Source: Psychrobacter sp. NG25 (GTDB lineage: Bacteria > Pseudomonadota > Gammaproteobacteria > Pseudomonadales > Moraxellaceae). Taken from it: a stretch of DNA of 64,000 nt. Position numbers and translations under genes: made by a program. Shown one piece after another: positions 54,297 through 63,477 of this stretch; position 1 is the first letter of the stretch; each line of letters starts with the position of its first letter. Location of the stretch: positions 248,001 through 312,000 of the forward strand of contig NZ_JADGMV010000005.1 in assembly GCF_015234355.1 (NCBI RefSeq), read 5' to 3'. Below the pieces are notes generated by a model, which had not been told where the DNA came from, searched no databases, and saw only the letters and a program-made list of their open reading frames with translations.

Positions 54297-54821
54297 TTAC
54301 ATGCCTGGTTGTGGACGTTCGCCACGTGGCTCACGATCACCTTTTTTGTCTTCTTTCATTTGTGCAAGTTCGGCACGTTGCTCTGCAGTCAATACTTGAG
54401 CAATTGCATGCTGGGTTTGTACACGTTCAATAAAGCGTTGCTTCTCTTTTGCTGCTTGTTGATCAGCCAGACGGCTTACTGCGGCATTATTCAATGTGCG
54501 GGCATTGGTCAATGCTTGGATCTGTTGATGCATTTGAGCGCGTTCTGCTTTGTTTTCTGTACGATCCGCTTTATTATCGCCATGCTGTTTTTGCATGATG
54601 GCTTTAATTTGTGTTTGTTGTGCTTCGGTCAGATCCAGTTGTGACAATGGGCCTCTCATACCACCTTTTTTCATGTCGCCCTTTTTCATACCGGCTTTAT
54701 GCTGCTTTTGCATTTTGGTGGTCGATGGAGTCGTATCCGTGTTTGCATTGACGCTGGTACAGGCTGTGACAGTAAATACGCTAGACAATGCTAATACTGA
54801 GCCCAATAGTAATTTTTTCAT
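54297..54821 (-). CDS. Spy/CpxP-like envelope stress lipoprotein
   Basis: 174 residues. Lipobox TVTAC (Cys21), then Lys/Met/Gly-rich sequence (KAGMKKGDMKKGG). The core carries two LTxxQ-type motifs: LDLTEAQQTQIKAIM and LTAEQRAELAQM, the hallmark of the Spy/CpxP family of periplasmic chaperones/sensors. C-terminus is Lys/Glu/Arg/Pro-rich. Divergent from a CpxRA-like system, which in enterobacteria controls CpxP and Spy and is inhibited by CpxP; the same arrangement is inferred. Confidence 0.87.
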   Translation of the reverse strand: MKKLLLGSVLALSSVFTVTACTSVNANTDTTPSTTKMQKQHKAGMKKGDMKKGGMRGPLSQLDLTEAQQTQIKAIMQKQHGDNKADRTENKAERAQMHQQIQALTNARTLNNAAVSRLADQQAAKEKQRFIERVQTQHAIAQVLTAEQRAELAQMKEDKKGDREPRGERPQPGM

Positions 54822-55057
54822 AACAATACCTTTTATTTGATTGATTTGGTTAAGTAAATATTAAACGGTTATCTAGCAAATACTATTTTTAAGTGCTGTA
54901 GATAAACACAATACCTGCTGTTGATAGGTGCTATCTTACGACAGTTGAAGGTTACGAACATTTATGAAGTATTAAGAAAAGTAACGTTTATAGCGAATCG
55001 ATAAGCTCTTGCCTGATAATATAGATAACAAAGCGATTCAAAGCTAAAGGAGAAAAT

Positions 55058-55744
55058 ATGCCAAATATATTATTAGGCGACGACGACGAAGAGTTGACTC
55101 AATTATTACAAGAGTACTTACACAATCACGGCATCCAATGTGACTGCGTTCATGATGGTGAGGCAGTTATAAAAAAACTGAAAATGGCGAGCACTCAGGC
55201 GCCTATTTATGATTTGCTAGTGCTTGATATTATGATGCCAAAAATGGACGGGCTCAGCGTACTGCGCCAATTACCGAATATTATTGATATTCCTGTCATT
55301 ATGCTAACGGCAAAAGGGGATGAGATTGATCGTATCATCGGTCTGGAGCTTGGCGCTGATGATTATATTACCAAACCCTGTAATCCTCGAGAGCTGCTGG
55401 CACGTATCAATGCAGTGATTAAACGCACCAATGCGGCGGTGTCAGATCACACACCATTGCCAGAAGGTCGCTTGCATCTCGATCAAAATCAGCGAAGTTG
55501 TCAAATAGATGGTATTGAGCTGCAAGTGACGGGTACAGAGTTTGATCTATTGGTGGCGCTCCTCAAACAAAAAGGCGAGGTAGTCAGTAAAGAATGGCTA
55601 TCAGAGCATGTATTGCAACGTGAACTTCAACCTTTTGACCGTAGCTTAGATGTGCATGTGTCACGCCTGCGTAAAAAACTTCAACCTTTTCATGACGAGC
55701 CAATAAAAGCGGTTCGTGGTAAAGGTTATCAGCTAGTACTTTAA
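55058..55744 (+). CDS. cpxR: OmpR/CpxR-like response regulator
   Basis: 228 residues. Receiver domain (1-120): acidic pocket Asp8-Asp9-Asp10, phospho-acceptor Asp57 in LVLDIMMPKMDG, Lys106 in DDYITKPCNP. C-terminal winged-helix DNA-binding domain (about 140-228) ending KAVRGKGYQLVL. RBS AAAGGAGAAAAT before ATG 55058. Overall closest to CpxR by sequence and neighbours (divergent Spy/CpxP-like gene, kinase two bases downstream). Regulates envelope stress genes by inference. Confidence 0.9.
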   Translation: MPNILLGDDDEELTQLLQEYLHNHGIQCDCVHDGEAVIKKLKMASTQAPIYDLLVLDIMMPKMDGLSVLRQLPNIIDIPVIMLTAKGDEIDRIIGLELGADDYITKPCNPRELLARINAVIKRTNAAVSDHTPLPEGRLHLDQNQRSCQIDGIELQVTGTEFDLLVALLKQKGEVVSKEWLSEHVLQRELQPFDRSLDVHVSRLRKKLQPFHDEPIKAVRGKGYQLVL

Positions 55745-55746
55745 TA

Positions 55747-57312
55747 ATGGAATCATCGATGAATACTCCTAAATTTAAGGTGCGAATCACCCTGTTTTGG
55801 CGGCTGTTTTTGAGCCTATTAGTCACCATCCTCATCACTTCTATCTTGTCTGTCATGGTAGAGCGTTGGTTAAGTGAAAAAGCGCTCACCGCTCGTATGG
55901 ATGTGCAGGTAGACAGTTTATTGGTTCAGCGTCAGGAACTGGTCGCAGCACTGAAAGCCGGTGATATGGAAGCTGTCAAACAACTGTATCGTCAGGACCG
56001 CTGGTTGATGAATCAAGTCAGAGTCTATGATGAGCAAGGTAGCATTATATTTCCGCGTTACCGGGATAGAGAGGATCAGAAACCAGTCCGTCGGTCAGAT
56101 AGTACAAAAGAAATACCGTTACCATCGATAGAGCCAATCCCGCCCAGAATGAGCGATGACGTATCGAAGAATACGCGGTCACCTCTGAGTTATTTTATGC
56201 CGCCGATGATGCCTACTAGTGCTGAGATAGCCGATTCTGAGAGTCGTCCAGAACTTGCTGATATGACGGTCGTTTTGCCAGATGAGCGCACAGTTATTGT
56301 GCAATTGCGTCCACATCTACGTTTCTCTGATGTCGTGGAGCTGAAATATACTAACTTTCCCATCCGCGTGCTATTAATTATCTTTTTGAGTATTTTGGTC
56401 TGTATTTGGCTAAGCCGTACGATGACTCAGCGTATTCGCCGTGTACAACACACAGTGCACCGTATGATTGATGGTGATTATCAAGCTCATCCAAATTTAT
56501 CGAAAATGGGAGGTGACGAATTGGGCTTACTTGCTAATGATGTGGTCAAACTGTCAACACGATTGGCTGAAAGCGAGCTGGCACGCAAGCAGATGTTGAG
56601 TGATATCTCGCATGAGCTGCGTTCGCCATTGGCACGTCTGGATGTCGCGACTGAGCTGACTCGAGATTTTGCCCCTAATGCCAGTCGCTATCTAGACCGC
56701 ATAGACAAAGAGTCAGCACGAATGAATGAATTGATTGAGCAAATTATTCATATCCAGTCGCTTCAAATGCAGCAATATACCATCGACAACTTAGAAAATG
56801 ACACGGTTGATATTGCTGAAATTATCAGTGAGATTGGACAAGACGTCTGTTTCGAGTTTCAAAATAAAGATGTGCAATGGCAGTGGCAATCGCCCGATTC
56901 TGCACTATTAGCAGCGTCAACAACTTCTTTGACAGTGTTAGGTAATCAAGAACAGCTACATAGCGCCCTTGAAAATATTATTCGCAATGCCTTTATGCAT
57001 ACTGCTCCTAGTTCCAAAGTCATTGCTGAAATTAAAGAAGTAGAGACAGAGGATAAGACACCTGCGATTCAGATCAGCATAACGGACGAAGGCGGCGGTG
57101 TGGCAGAAAAGGATTTAGAGCGTATTTTCCAACCATTTGTACGACTGGACTCTGCTCGGCATCGTGAAACCGGTGGTTATGGATTAGGACTGGCCATCGT
57201 TCATGCAGTAGTGACCGCCCATAAGGGCTATATCCATACTTATAATCGCAAAGACGGAATACAAGGGTTGGTGGTACAGATAGTATTGCCGATAGGATCT
57301 AAAGAGGACTAA
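55747..57312 (+). CDS. cpxA: CpxA-like sensor histidine kinase
   Basis: 521 residues (or 517 from the second Met). Membrane segments near 12-36 and 208-226 bracket a periplasmic sensor of about 170 residues with a Pro-rich middle. HAMP (about 226-280), phospho-acceptor His289 in DISHELRSPLARLDVA, N box NIIRNAFMH, G1 DEGGGVAEKD and G2 GYGLGLAIV of the ATPase domain are all present. It starts two bases after the response regulator stop. The Pro/Met-rich periplasmic insert is longer than in E. coli CpxA. Confidence 0.91.
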   Translation: MESSMNTPKFKVRITLFWRLFLSLLVTILITSILSVMVERWLSEKALTARMDVQVDSLLVQRQELVAALKAGDMEAVKQLYRQDRWLMNQVRVYDEQGSIIFPRYRDREDQKPVRRSDSTKEIPLPSIEPIPPRMSDDVSKNTRSPLSYFMPPMMPTSAEIADSESRPELADMTVVLPDERTVIVQLRPHLRFSDVVELKYTNFPIRVLLIIFLSILVCIWLSRTMTQRIRRVQHTVHRMIDGDYQAHPNLSKMGGDELGLLANDVVKLSTRLAESELARKQMLSDISHELRSPLARLDVATELTRDFAPNASRYLDRIDKESARMNELIEQIIHIQSLQMQQYTIDNLENDTVDIAEIISEIGQDVCFEFQNKDVQWQWQSPDSALLAASTTSLTVLGNQEQLHSALENIIRNAFMHTAPSSKVIAEIKEVETEDKTPAIQISITDEGGGVAEKDLERIFQPFVRLDSARHRETGGYGLGLAIVHAVVTAHKGYIHTYNRKDGIQGLVVQIVLPIGSKED

Positions 57313-57320
57313 GAAGTCAT

Positions 57321-57438
57321 TATAGTTAGCCCTATATAACTTTGGTACAGTGTGAGGCTGCTTACTTGGGCTGCTATTCCTGTAATACTCGCACTCGTAT
57401 TCCTTACATTTAGTTTCCAAAACAGCTTGAAACGACTA
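57321..57438 (+). repeat. TATAGTC-family repeat, diverged type C copy 1
   Basis: TATAGTTAGCCC ... ACGACTA; keeps the length class (118 bp) and the internal CACTCGTATTCCTT word, resembling GCACTCGGCTTCCTTG of type B. Diverged elsewhere. Confidence 0.55.
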
Positions 57439-57457
57439 ACACTAGCATAGTGAATAC

Positions 57458-57500
57458 GCTCTTATCATATATCTTTGATGTATCGATAAGAGCATATTTT
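57458..57500 (+). terminator. Possible terminator of the two-component operon
   Basis: GCTCTTATC / GATAAGAGC with an 18-base loop, followed by ATATTTTTC. 145 bases after the kinase stop, with a repeat in between. Confidence 0.5.
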
Positions 57501-57611
57501 TCAGATAAAAAAGTAGACAATTGTATTTCGTATGGCCTCATACCATCCTTTATATTCATTTTTTGACATATATAAGACAGTCGGTATTAAAGTCAAGACA
57601 AACGGCATTGT

Positions 57612-57651
57612 CTCTCTGTATATATTCGGTAATACTAATATATATAGAGAG
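57612..57651. promoter_or_regulatory. Long inverted repeat upstream of adhesin gene
   Basis: CTCTCTGTATATATT / AATATATATAGAGAG (15-bp arms, one mismatch) around 10 bases. No T run, so not a terminator. May be an operator or an mRNA leader structure for the adhesin. Confidence 0.5.
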
Positions 57652-57829
57652 TGATAGAGATTTTAAGAAATAAAATATCTTGCTTTTCAACGACCAACAT
57701 AAATTATAACCAATAAAGGCCTCATTGCTATAAGCTCATAAATCATTTTATTTCGTCATAACAACTCTCTACAAGATGGATCTTGTCTTTGGTTTTTAAT
57801 TCTAACCATTCTGTAAGGGAGTACATGTC

Positions 57830-60800
57830 ATGAACCGCATTTATAAAGTCATCTGGAATGAAGCCTTAAGTTGCTTTACCGCAGTCGGTGAGTATGCGAA
57901 AGGGCGTGCTAAGTCTTCCAAACCTAGTGTGAGCGCTAATGCTAGCGTCAATACAACATCTAACCTGTCTTCTATTCGTACAATACGCTTGAGCGCGATA
58001 GGTCTTGGGCTACTGGCTGCTGGTTTTGGCATGCATGCAAATGCTGAAATCAGTTATTCCAACACTATGCATCTTATGGGTCACCAAAGTTCTGGAAATG
58101 GTTATGGTCATGAAAGCCATGGAAATGGTAACGGTTATGGTCATAATAACAATGGCAACAATAACTACAATGGCAATGGCCTAAAATTTGATGGTGATAC
58201 GGGTAAAACCGTCAAACGGAGCCATGGTCAGACGCTAACGATTAAAGGTGGCGAAGCTAATAAGAAGAAATTGTCTAACGGTGACAATATTGGTGTAGTT
58301 GCTGATGGAAAAGATACTTTAACCATTAAATTGGCAAAAAATCTAACGGATCTAGACAGTGCGGCCTTTAATAATGGTGTTGTTATCTCTTCTACTGGTA
58401 TCAATGCCGGTAATAAAGTAGTGTCAGGCGTAGCTGGGGGGGTTGATGGTAACGATGCGGTCAATCTCAATCAGTTAACCAATACCGTTGCAGCCAATAG
58501 GACTAAATACTACAGTGTGGACTCAACCGCTAGCGGTAACGCAAATAATGATGGGGCAACAGGCTATAATGCCATGGCCATGGGCGGCAATGCAAAAGCA
58601 ACTGGCAGTCAAACCATTGCGATTGGTAGCTCGGAATCTGGGCAACAAACGCTGGCAAGTGGTGAACAATCTATTGCTATCGGTGCAAATGTCGTGTCAC
58701 GAGGTGGATCTTCTATTGCCATTGGTGGAGACGATTTAAACTTAGCATCGATATACAATCTAGATGGCACTATCACTGACACCACTTTAAATAGTGGGAC
58801 AGTGAATTCCGCGTTTAACGAATATGCTGGTCGAGATTTATTGGATCTAAATGATCCCTATACTGGGCATACTGAATCTGGCGGTGCGGCCTCCATAGCA
58901 ATCGGTGTTAAAGCTCGTACAGAAGGTCATCTTGCGACGGCAATGGGTACGCATGCTAGCGCTTCTGAAACGGCCTCATCCGCATTCGGTGTGGCGTCTT
59001 CTGCTACCGAAAAAGGCGCTTTAGCACTTGGTGCAGGTGCTCAATCTGCTACCCAAAATGGAGTGGCACTGGGATCAAAATCCATTGCTAATGTCGCAGG
59101 CGGAGCCACTGGATTTGTGCCAATAGGGACTTTGTTAATCGATGAAAATGCCATTATTGCGACAAAAAGTGTGACACTCGGCGCTGTATCAGTTGGTACT
59201 GGGTCAGAGGGTGGCAACCGTCAGATTGTCAACGTCGCTGCAGGTACGAATAATAGTGATGCTGTCAATGTAGCTCAGCTAACGGGGCTGCAAAATGGTA
59301 TCAATAACGAAATTGCCAAAGGTATCAAAATAGGTGATGGCAATAGCGACAATGATCAGCAATTTGCATTAGGCGATACTATCAATGTCACAGGTGATAG
59401 CAATCTGACTACTGTTGTTTCTGAGACCGGTGTTCAGGTTAAGCTAAATAATCAATTGGACCTCGGAGATGTTGGCAGTATGCAAATAGGAAATAGCATC
59501 ATGAACAATGGTGGTGTCAGCTTCTTGGGTGGTAGTACCGTCAGATTGAGTAGCAGCGGTCTTAATAATGGTGGTAATCGAATAACCAATGTAGCGGATG
59601 GTAGCGCATTAGATGATGCTGTCAATGTTAGTCAGCTAAATGCTGTCACAGCAACTGCCAATCAAGGCTGGGATATCAGTGCACAAGGCAACAGTAATAC
59701 AGTAAGCAATGTAGGGCCTAGCGATACAGTTGACTTCAATAGTAAAAATGGCAATATCGTTGTTACTAAAGAAGTAACCAGCAATGATGTCTCATTTGAG
59801 CTCAACAACAACCTAGACTTGAATAGCGTAACCACTGGTGATACCACTATGAATGACAATGGACTGACTATTGAAGGTGGTCCAAGCATCACGAAAAATG
59901 GTATTGATGCCGCTGATAACAAAATCACCAATGTCCAAAATGGTGAAGTTTCGGCAGAAAGTCAGGATGCTGTAAACGGTAGCCAGCTTTATGCACAAGG
60001 GATTGGTATCAGTAGTATTATCGGTGGTGACACTGTCTACAATTCTGAGAGCGGTACGTTCACCAACAGTAATATCGGTGGAACAGGTGAGGGCAATATA
60101 GATGGAGCGATTGCTTCTATCAGACAAGGCACCATTGAAATCAATGAAAATGTACAAGTCAACACAACGAACATTGCTACCAACACAACCAATATCTCCA
60201 CCAATACAACTAATATTGCTACGAACACTAGTAATATCACGACCAATACAACTAATATTGCTACGAACACTAGTAATATCACGACCAATACAAATGATAT
60301 CGCTATTAATACTAGCAATATTATGACCAATACCACGAACATTAAAACCAACACGGATAAGCTTGATGCTGGGCTCAATTTTGGTGCAGACAGTGGCGCT
60401 AATATCAATAAGTCAGTTGGAGATGGTAGTGTCCTGAGCTTTACAGGTGGCAATAACATAACCACTACCGCAGAGGGCAGTAGTATCAAGTTTGATTTGA
60501 ACGGTAACATCAGTGTTGATAGTGTCACAGTGGGGACGACGGTTATCAATAGTAGTGGCATCAGCATGCAAGATGGCCCAAGTATGACTGCTCTAGGTCT
60601 ATATGCTGGTAATCAGCGCATAACAGGTGTCGCTGATGGTGTCGAAGCGACAGATGCTGTCAACTACAGTCAACTGAGTGAGCTAGATAGTAGACTAAAT
60701 AACAACATGAGTGATTTAGGCTATAAAATTGGTGAAGTCGAAGAGAATGCTAACGCTGGTATTTCAGCAGCAATGGCGATGTCTTCATTACCGCAAGCTT

Positions 60801-60979
60801 ATATTGCAGGTAAGTCAATGATCAGTGGTGGTGTCGGTACGTATAATGGAGAAAGTGCGGTTGCTGTTGGTTTCTCCAAATTATCGAATGATGGTCGTTG
60901 GGTCATGAAGATAAATGGTACCGCAGATACTCAGGGCAATGCAGGCGGCGCGATTGGCGCAGGCTTCCATTTTGATTAA
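57830..60979 (+). CDS. Trimeric autotransporter adhesin (YadA/Hia type)
   Basis: Type Vc secreted surface adhesin, 1049 residues. Extended signal (ESPR) MNRIYKVIWNEALSCFTAVG with cleavage near 72 (HANA|E). Residues about 80-122 are Gly/Asn/His-rich. YadA-like head repeats (about 255-430, GSQTIAIGSS, EQSIAIGANV), then neck/stalk connectors such as GNDAVNLNQLTN and DAVNVAQLTG. Coiled-coil stalk with repeated TNTTNIA heptads at about 779-843. The last 75 or so residues (SAAMAMSSLPQAY ... GAGFHFD) form the outer-membrane anchor; ending in Asp rather than an aromatic residue is unusual. Confidence 0.94.
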   Translation: MNRIYKVIWNEALSCFTAVGEYAKGRAKSSKPSVSANASVNTTSNLSSIRTIRLSAIGLGLLAAGFGMHANAEISYSNTMHLMGHQSSGNGYGHESHGNGNGYGHNNNGNNNYNGNGLKFDGDTGKTVKRSHGQTLTIKGGEANKKKLSNGDNIGVVADGKDTLTIKLAKNLTDLDSAAFNNGVVISSTGINAGNKVVSGVAGGVDGNDAVNLNQLTNTVAANRTKYYSVDSTASGNANNDGATGYNAMAMGGNAKATGSQTIAIGSSESGQQTLASGEQSIAIGANVVSRGGSSIAIGGDDLNLASIYNLDGTITDTTLNSGTVNSAFNEYAGRDLLDLNDPYTGHTESGGAASIAIGVKARTEGHLATAMGTHASASETASSAFGVASSATEKGALALGAGAQSATQNGVALGSKSIANVAGGATGFVPIGTLLIDENAIIATKSVTLGAVSVGTGSEGGNRQIVNVAAGTNNSDAVNVAQLTGLQNGINNEIAKGIKIGDGNSDNDQQFALGDTINVTGDSNLTTVVSETGVQVKLNNQLDLGDVGSMQIGNSIMNNGGVSFLGGSTVRLSSSGLNNGGNRITNVADGSALDDAVNVSQLNAVTATANQGWDISAQGNSNTVSNVGPSDTVDFNSKNGNIVVTKEVTSNDVSFELNNNLDLNSVTTGDTTMNDNGLTIEGGPSITKNGIDAADNKITNVQNGEVSAESQDAVNGSQLYAQGIGISSIIGGDTVYNSESGTFTNSNIGGTGEGNIDGAIASIRQGTIEINENVQVNTTNIATNTTNISTNTTNIATNTSNITTNTTNIATNTSNITTNTNDIAINTSNIMTNTTNIKTNTDKLDAGLNFGADSGANINKSVGDGSVLSFTGGNNITTTAEGSSIKFDLNGNISVDSVTVGTTVINSSGISMQDGPSMTALGLYAGNQRITGVADGVEATDAVNYSQLSELDSRLNNNMSDLGYKIGEVEENANAGISAAMAMSSLPQAYIAGKSMISGGVGTYNGESAVAVGFSKLSNDGRWVMKINGTADTQGNAGGAIGAGFHFD
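60201..60284 (+). repeat. 42-bp perfect tandem repeat in adhesin stalk
   Basis: Two head-to-tail copies (60201-60242, 60243-60284), each coding two heptads of TNTTNIA/TNTSNIT. The in-frame period means slippage would change stalk length without frameshift. Confidence 0.85.
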
Positions 60980-61013
60980 AGAGGTCTCTCAATTATGATT
61001 GTCAATCAAATAT

Positions 61014-61046
61014 AAAAAAGCAAGACATCGAATGTCTTGCTTTTTT
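61014..61046 (+). terminator. Terminator of the adhesin gene
   Basis: AAAAAAGCAAGACAT / ATGTCTTGCTTTTTT, 3-base loop. Confidence 0.93.
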
Positions 61047-61100
61047 ATGGGTAAATAATAAGTGTTTTACGCAACTATTAAGCAGTAAATTCTAAGCAAT

Positions 61101-61134
61101 AAAAAGCGCTTGTACCTTACGTTGTACAAGCGCT
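61101..61134 (-). terminator. Terminator of the monooxygenase-like gene
   Basis: Perfect 11-bp stem AGCGCTTGTAC / GTACAAGCGCT, 8-base loop; on the minus strand followed by TTTTTATTGC. A repeat copy lies between it and the gene. Confidence 0.8.
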
Positions 61135-61160
61135 AGTATCTATTATAGAAGTCACATTCA

Positions 61161-61267
61161 TATAGTTGAGTTCAAACAATTTCGATACAAGGAAGCCGAG
61201 TGCAAACTATATATTAGTATGTTTAGCGAGGATGACAATGTAGCGGACTTGTATGGGTTTGACTATA
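61161..61267 (-). repeat. TATAGTC-family repeat, type C copy 2 (supplies a stop codon)
   Basis: TATAGTTGAGTTC ... GACTATA, 107 bp. Internal words ATACAAGGAAGCCGAGTGCAA match the reverse complement of type B (GCACTCGGCTTCCTTGTAT). Its right end holds the TAG stop of the gene at 61263. Confidence 0.7.
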
Positions 61268-62444
61268 CTCTAAACATCGCAGCGTTCGGTGTTAATCCAA
61301 CATAGGCCATGCCTGCTTGGTTCATCCAATGAGGCTGCACAATGCCGTGTTGCAAAATCGCATGAATGTCTCTATGGGCTCTTTCTATTTTATGTTGCTT
61401 ATATAGTGAAGCAGTGCCAGCAACTGCATAGATTTCAGACACCATCGCTCGAGCTTCTCTGGCAGCCTCACATGATGCCGCCCAGACATCCGCAAGTTGC
61501 ACATCGGTAAAGATGTTCTGTTGCTGTGATTCATTCCACAATGTCTCGACGCTATTGTGTAACTGTAAGCGCTTAGATACTAATAGGGTTTTACTCTTTG
61601 CGATGGCAGATTGTACGGTTGCACGGTCGCGTAGATCTGGATTCTTACCAGGCGTGACTCTCTTAAGACACATATCAATCAAGTCGTCCATTGCCGCGTT
61701 TAATACACCTAGAGACATGGCAGCGCAACCTGCTGCATTGATACAACCAATAGGTAGGCGACTATAAGCATTATCGATGGCGACAGGGCTATCGAACCCA
61801 ACAGCATAAGCTTCTTTTACAAAGGCATCTTTGATGACTATGTCGTGACTGCCTGTGCCATTTAATCCGCCAACATTCCACGTATCAATGACTTCTACTT
61901 CTGTCTTTGGAATAAAAAACAGTTTTAGATTTGCTCTTGGCCCCAAAGTGGTTGGAGAGCCTTCTGAAACCACCAAACAGCGCAGCACAAACCAATCAGC
62001 CAATTCACATCCGGATACTAGTGTCCAGCGACCAGATACCATATAACCATTATCAACCACTGTGGCAACGCCCTCGGGGCGGGCTGAGTTGGCATAAACG
62101 TGGGAGGGGTCGTTGTATATCTCTTTCATACTAGACTCGTCTAAAAACCTACCAAACGTACACGCTAAATGGTTATTCCAAACGATCCAAGCCACTGAAG
62201 CTTCAGCACTGGCTAAGGTCTCATATACTTTCAAGGTTTCTACAGGATTGCCTTCCCATCCCCCCAGTGATTTTGGCAACCCCATTCTAAACAATGCAAA
62301 TTCTGAAAGCTGCTTGACCACGGTCGGTGCAATTTTTCTAGCGGCTTCCGTGTCTTCTCTAGCGGATACAGCTAATGGAAAAATCTCAGTAGCTGCGTCA
62401 GAAGGTAGAAGGTCTGTCTTGTTTAGCGAAGTGTTATCGTCCAT
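61263..62444 (-). CDS. Acyl-CoA-dehydrogenase-fold flavin monooxygenase, DszC/HsaA-like
   Basis: 393 residues from ATG 62444 (an upstream TTG at 62453 is less likely; RBS AAAAGG). Overall acyl-CoA-dehydrogenase fold: helical N-terminus (LPKSLGGWEGNPVE), VSGRWTLVSGCELADWFVL in the beta domain, and a C-terminal helical domain with SLYKQHKIERAHRDIHAI, typical of the group D two-component oxygenases (DszC, HsaA, HpaB-like) rather than true dehydrogenases. No flavin reductase in the window. Ends within a repeat that gives the stop codon. Substrate unknown, perhaps an aromatic or sulfur compound. Confidence 0.78.
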   Translation of the reverse strand: MDDNTSLNKTDLLPSDAATEIFPLAVSAREDTEAARKIAPTVVKQLSEFALFRMGLPKSLGGWEGNPVETLKVYETLASAEASVAWIVWNNHLACTFGRFLDESSMKEIYNDPSHVYANSARPEGVATVVDNGYMVSGRWTLVSGCELADWFVLRCLVVSEGSPTTLGPRANLKLFFIPKTEVEVIDTWNVGGLNGTGSHDIVIKDAFVKEAYAVGFDSPVAIDNAYSRLPIGCINAAGCAAMSLGVLNAAMDDLIDMCLKRVTPGKNPDLRDRATVQSAIAKSKTLLVSKRLQLHNSVETLWNESQQQNIFTDVQLADVWAASCEAAREARAMVSEIYAVAGTASLYKQHKIERAHRDIHAILQHGIVQPHWMNQAGMAYVGLTPNAAMFRV

Positions 62445-62654
62445 TATCCCCAACCTTTTATAATTGATAAAACAGTGTAATTATTTATAATCAATGAATT
62501 TTAATTAATTCTATATTTGATATATAAAGTATTTTATCAAAAATATCCAACAGTTGCTCACTATATAATCAATAATTTGCATATATGTCATATTGTATTG
62601 AAAGATGAATGATTAGAAGGGATGTAACGATATTGGCTAGTAATCTTTAGCGAC

Positions 62655-63305
62655 TTATTGAGACTTTGGTGCATCAGATTGCTGCATAGGTTCCGCGTCT
62701 GCAAAGGCTTTTAGCGTGCGGCAATGCGCATCAATTTCTATAATATTGGGATAAGCGCTGAGCTCTACTTTAAAGCGTCGAGCAGAAGCGACTTGCGGAA
62801 TGAGATAGCAGTCTGCAAACGTAGGGCTGTCACCGTAGCAAAATTTTCCACGAGTTTTATCTTTTGCTAGTATTTTTTCCAAAGTGGTAAAACCTTCAGT
62901 TATCCAGCGACTGCACCATGCAATGACATCTTCCTCGTCTACCGAAAGCTCATTACGTAAATATTGTAAGATACGGCGGTTATTAAGGGGATGGATGTCA
63001 CAGCCAATCATAGCGCTAATGGCACGTACTTGCATGCGTCCAGACGCATTTTTAGGCAATAGGGGGTTTTCAGGATAAATATCCTCTAACCATTCCAAGA
63101 TAGCTGGGCTTTGATATAGTAATAAATCGTCGGCTTGTAAGACAGGCACCAATCCCTGTGGATTGAGTAATTTAAATGCGCTTTCTAATTGCTCGTCTTG
63201 CGCCAAGTTGACCGCGATGTAGTCATAATCCAAGCCTTTTAAGTTCATCGCAATACGAGTACGGTAAGAGGTGCTACTACGAAAGTAGCCATAGAGTGCC
63301 ATCAT
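62655..63305 (-). CDS. maiA: Maleylacetoacetate isomerase (zeta-class GST)
   Basis: 216 residues. Glutathione-binding signature RSSTSYRTRIAMNLKG (9-24) is the zeta-class SSCSWRVRIAL equivalent; NPQGLVPVL and QSPAILEWLED complete the thioredoxin-like half. C-terminal helical half ends in a polar tail. Acts in tyrosine/gentisate ring-cleavage pathways to isomerise maleylacetoacetate or maleylpyruvate. The dioxygenase and hydrolase partners are not in the window. Divergent from an IclR gene, which likely controls it. Start 63305 or 63302. Confidence 0.88.
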   Translation of the reverse strand: MMALYGYFRSSTSYRTRIAMNLKGLDYDYIAVNLAQDEQLESAFKLLNPQGLVPVLQADDLLLYQSPAILEWLEDIYPENPLLPKNASGRMQVRAISAMIGCDIHPLNNRRILQYLRNELSVDEEDVIAWCSRWITEGFTTLEKILAKDKTRGKFCYGDSPTFADCYLIPQVASARRFKVELSAYPNIIEIDAHCRTLKAFADAEPMQQSDAPKSQ

Positions 63306-63477
63306 TATGAATTCCCTTTTATTATGGTATGTTGTGAGTGAAATAAGCGGTTATAATTCGTTATAGCATTCTTATTTAATGCAATTAATATAAGTATCTT
63401 GATATTAAGTCTTTATTTCAATGATGTTTATTTGAATTAATCTAACAAATCATTAATCGAGCAAGCCATGCCAGCAG
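63306..63477. promoter_or_regulatory. Divergent control region maiA/iclR-type
   Basis: 172 AT-rich bases between a catabolic gene and a divergent IclR gene; the operator and both promoters are expected here. I can point to no convincing IclR box. Confidence 0.4.

Larger units (their letters stand above)
57313..57829. other. 517-bp gap upstream of the adhesin gene
   Basis: Contains a diverged repeat-family copy (57321-57438), a probable kinase-gene terminator (57458-57500), a long hairpin (57612-57651) and AT-rich sequence before the adhesin RBS AAGGGAG. Confidence 0.5.

Noticed and set aside
60037..60567. 176-codon antisense frame in the adhesin stalk
   Set aside because: Valine/leucine-rich shadow of the ACN/AAT heptad repeats; no start context.
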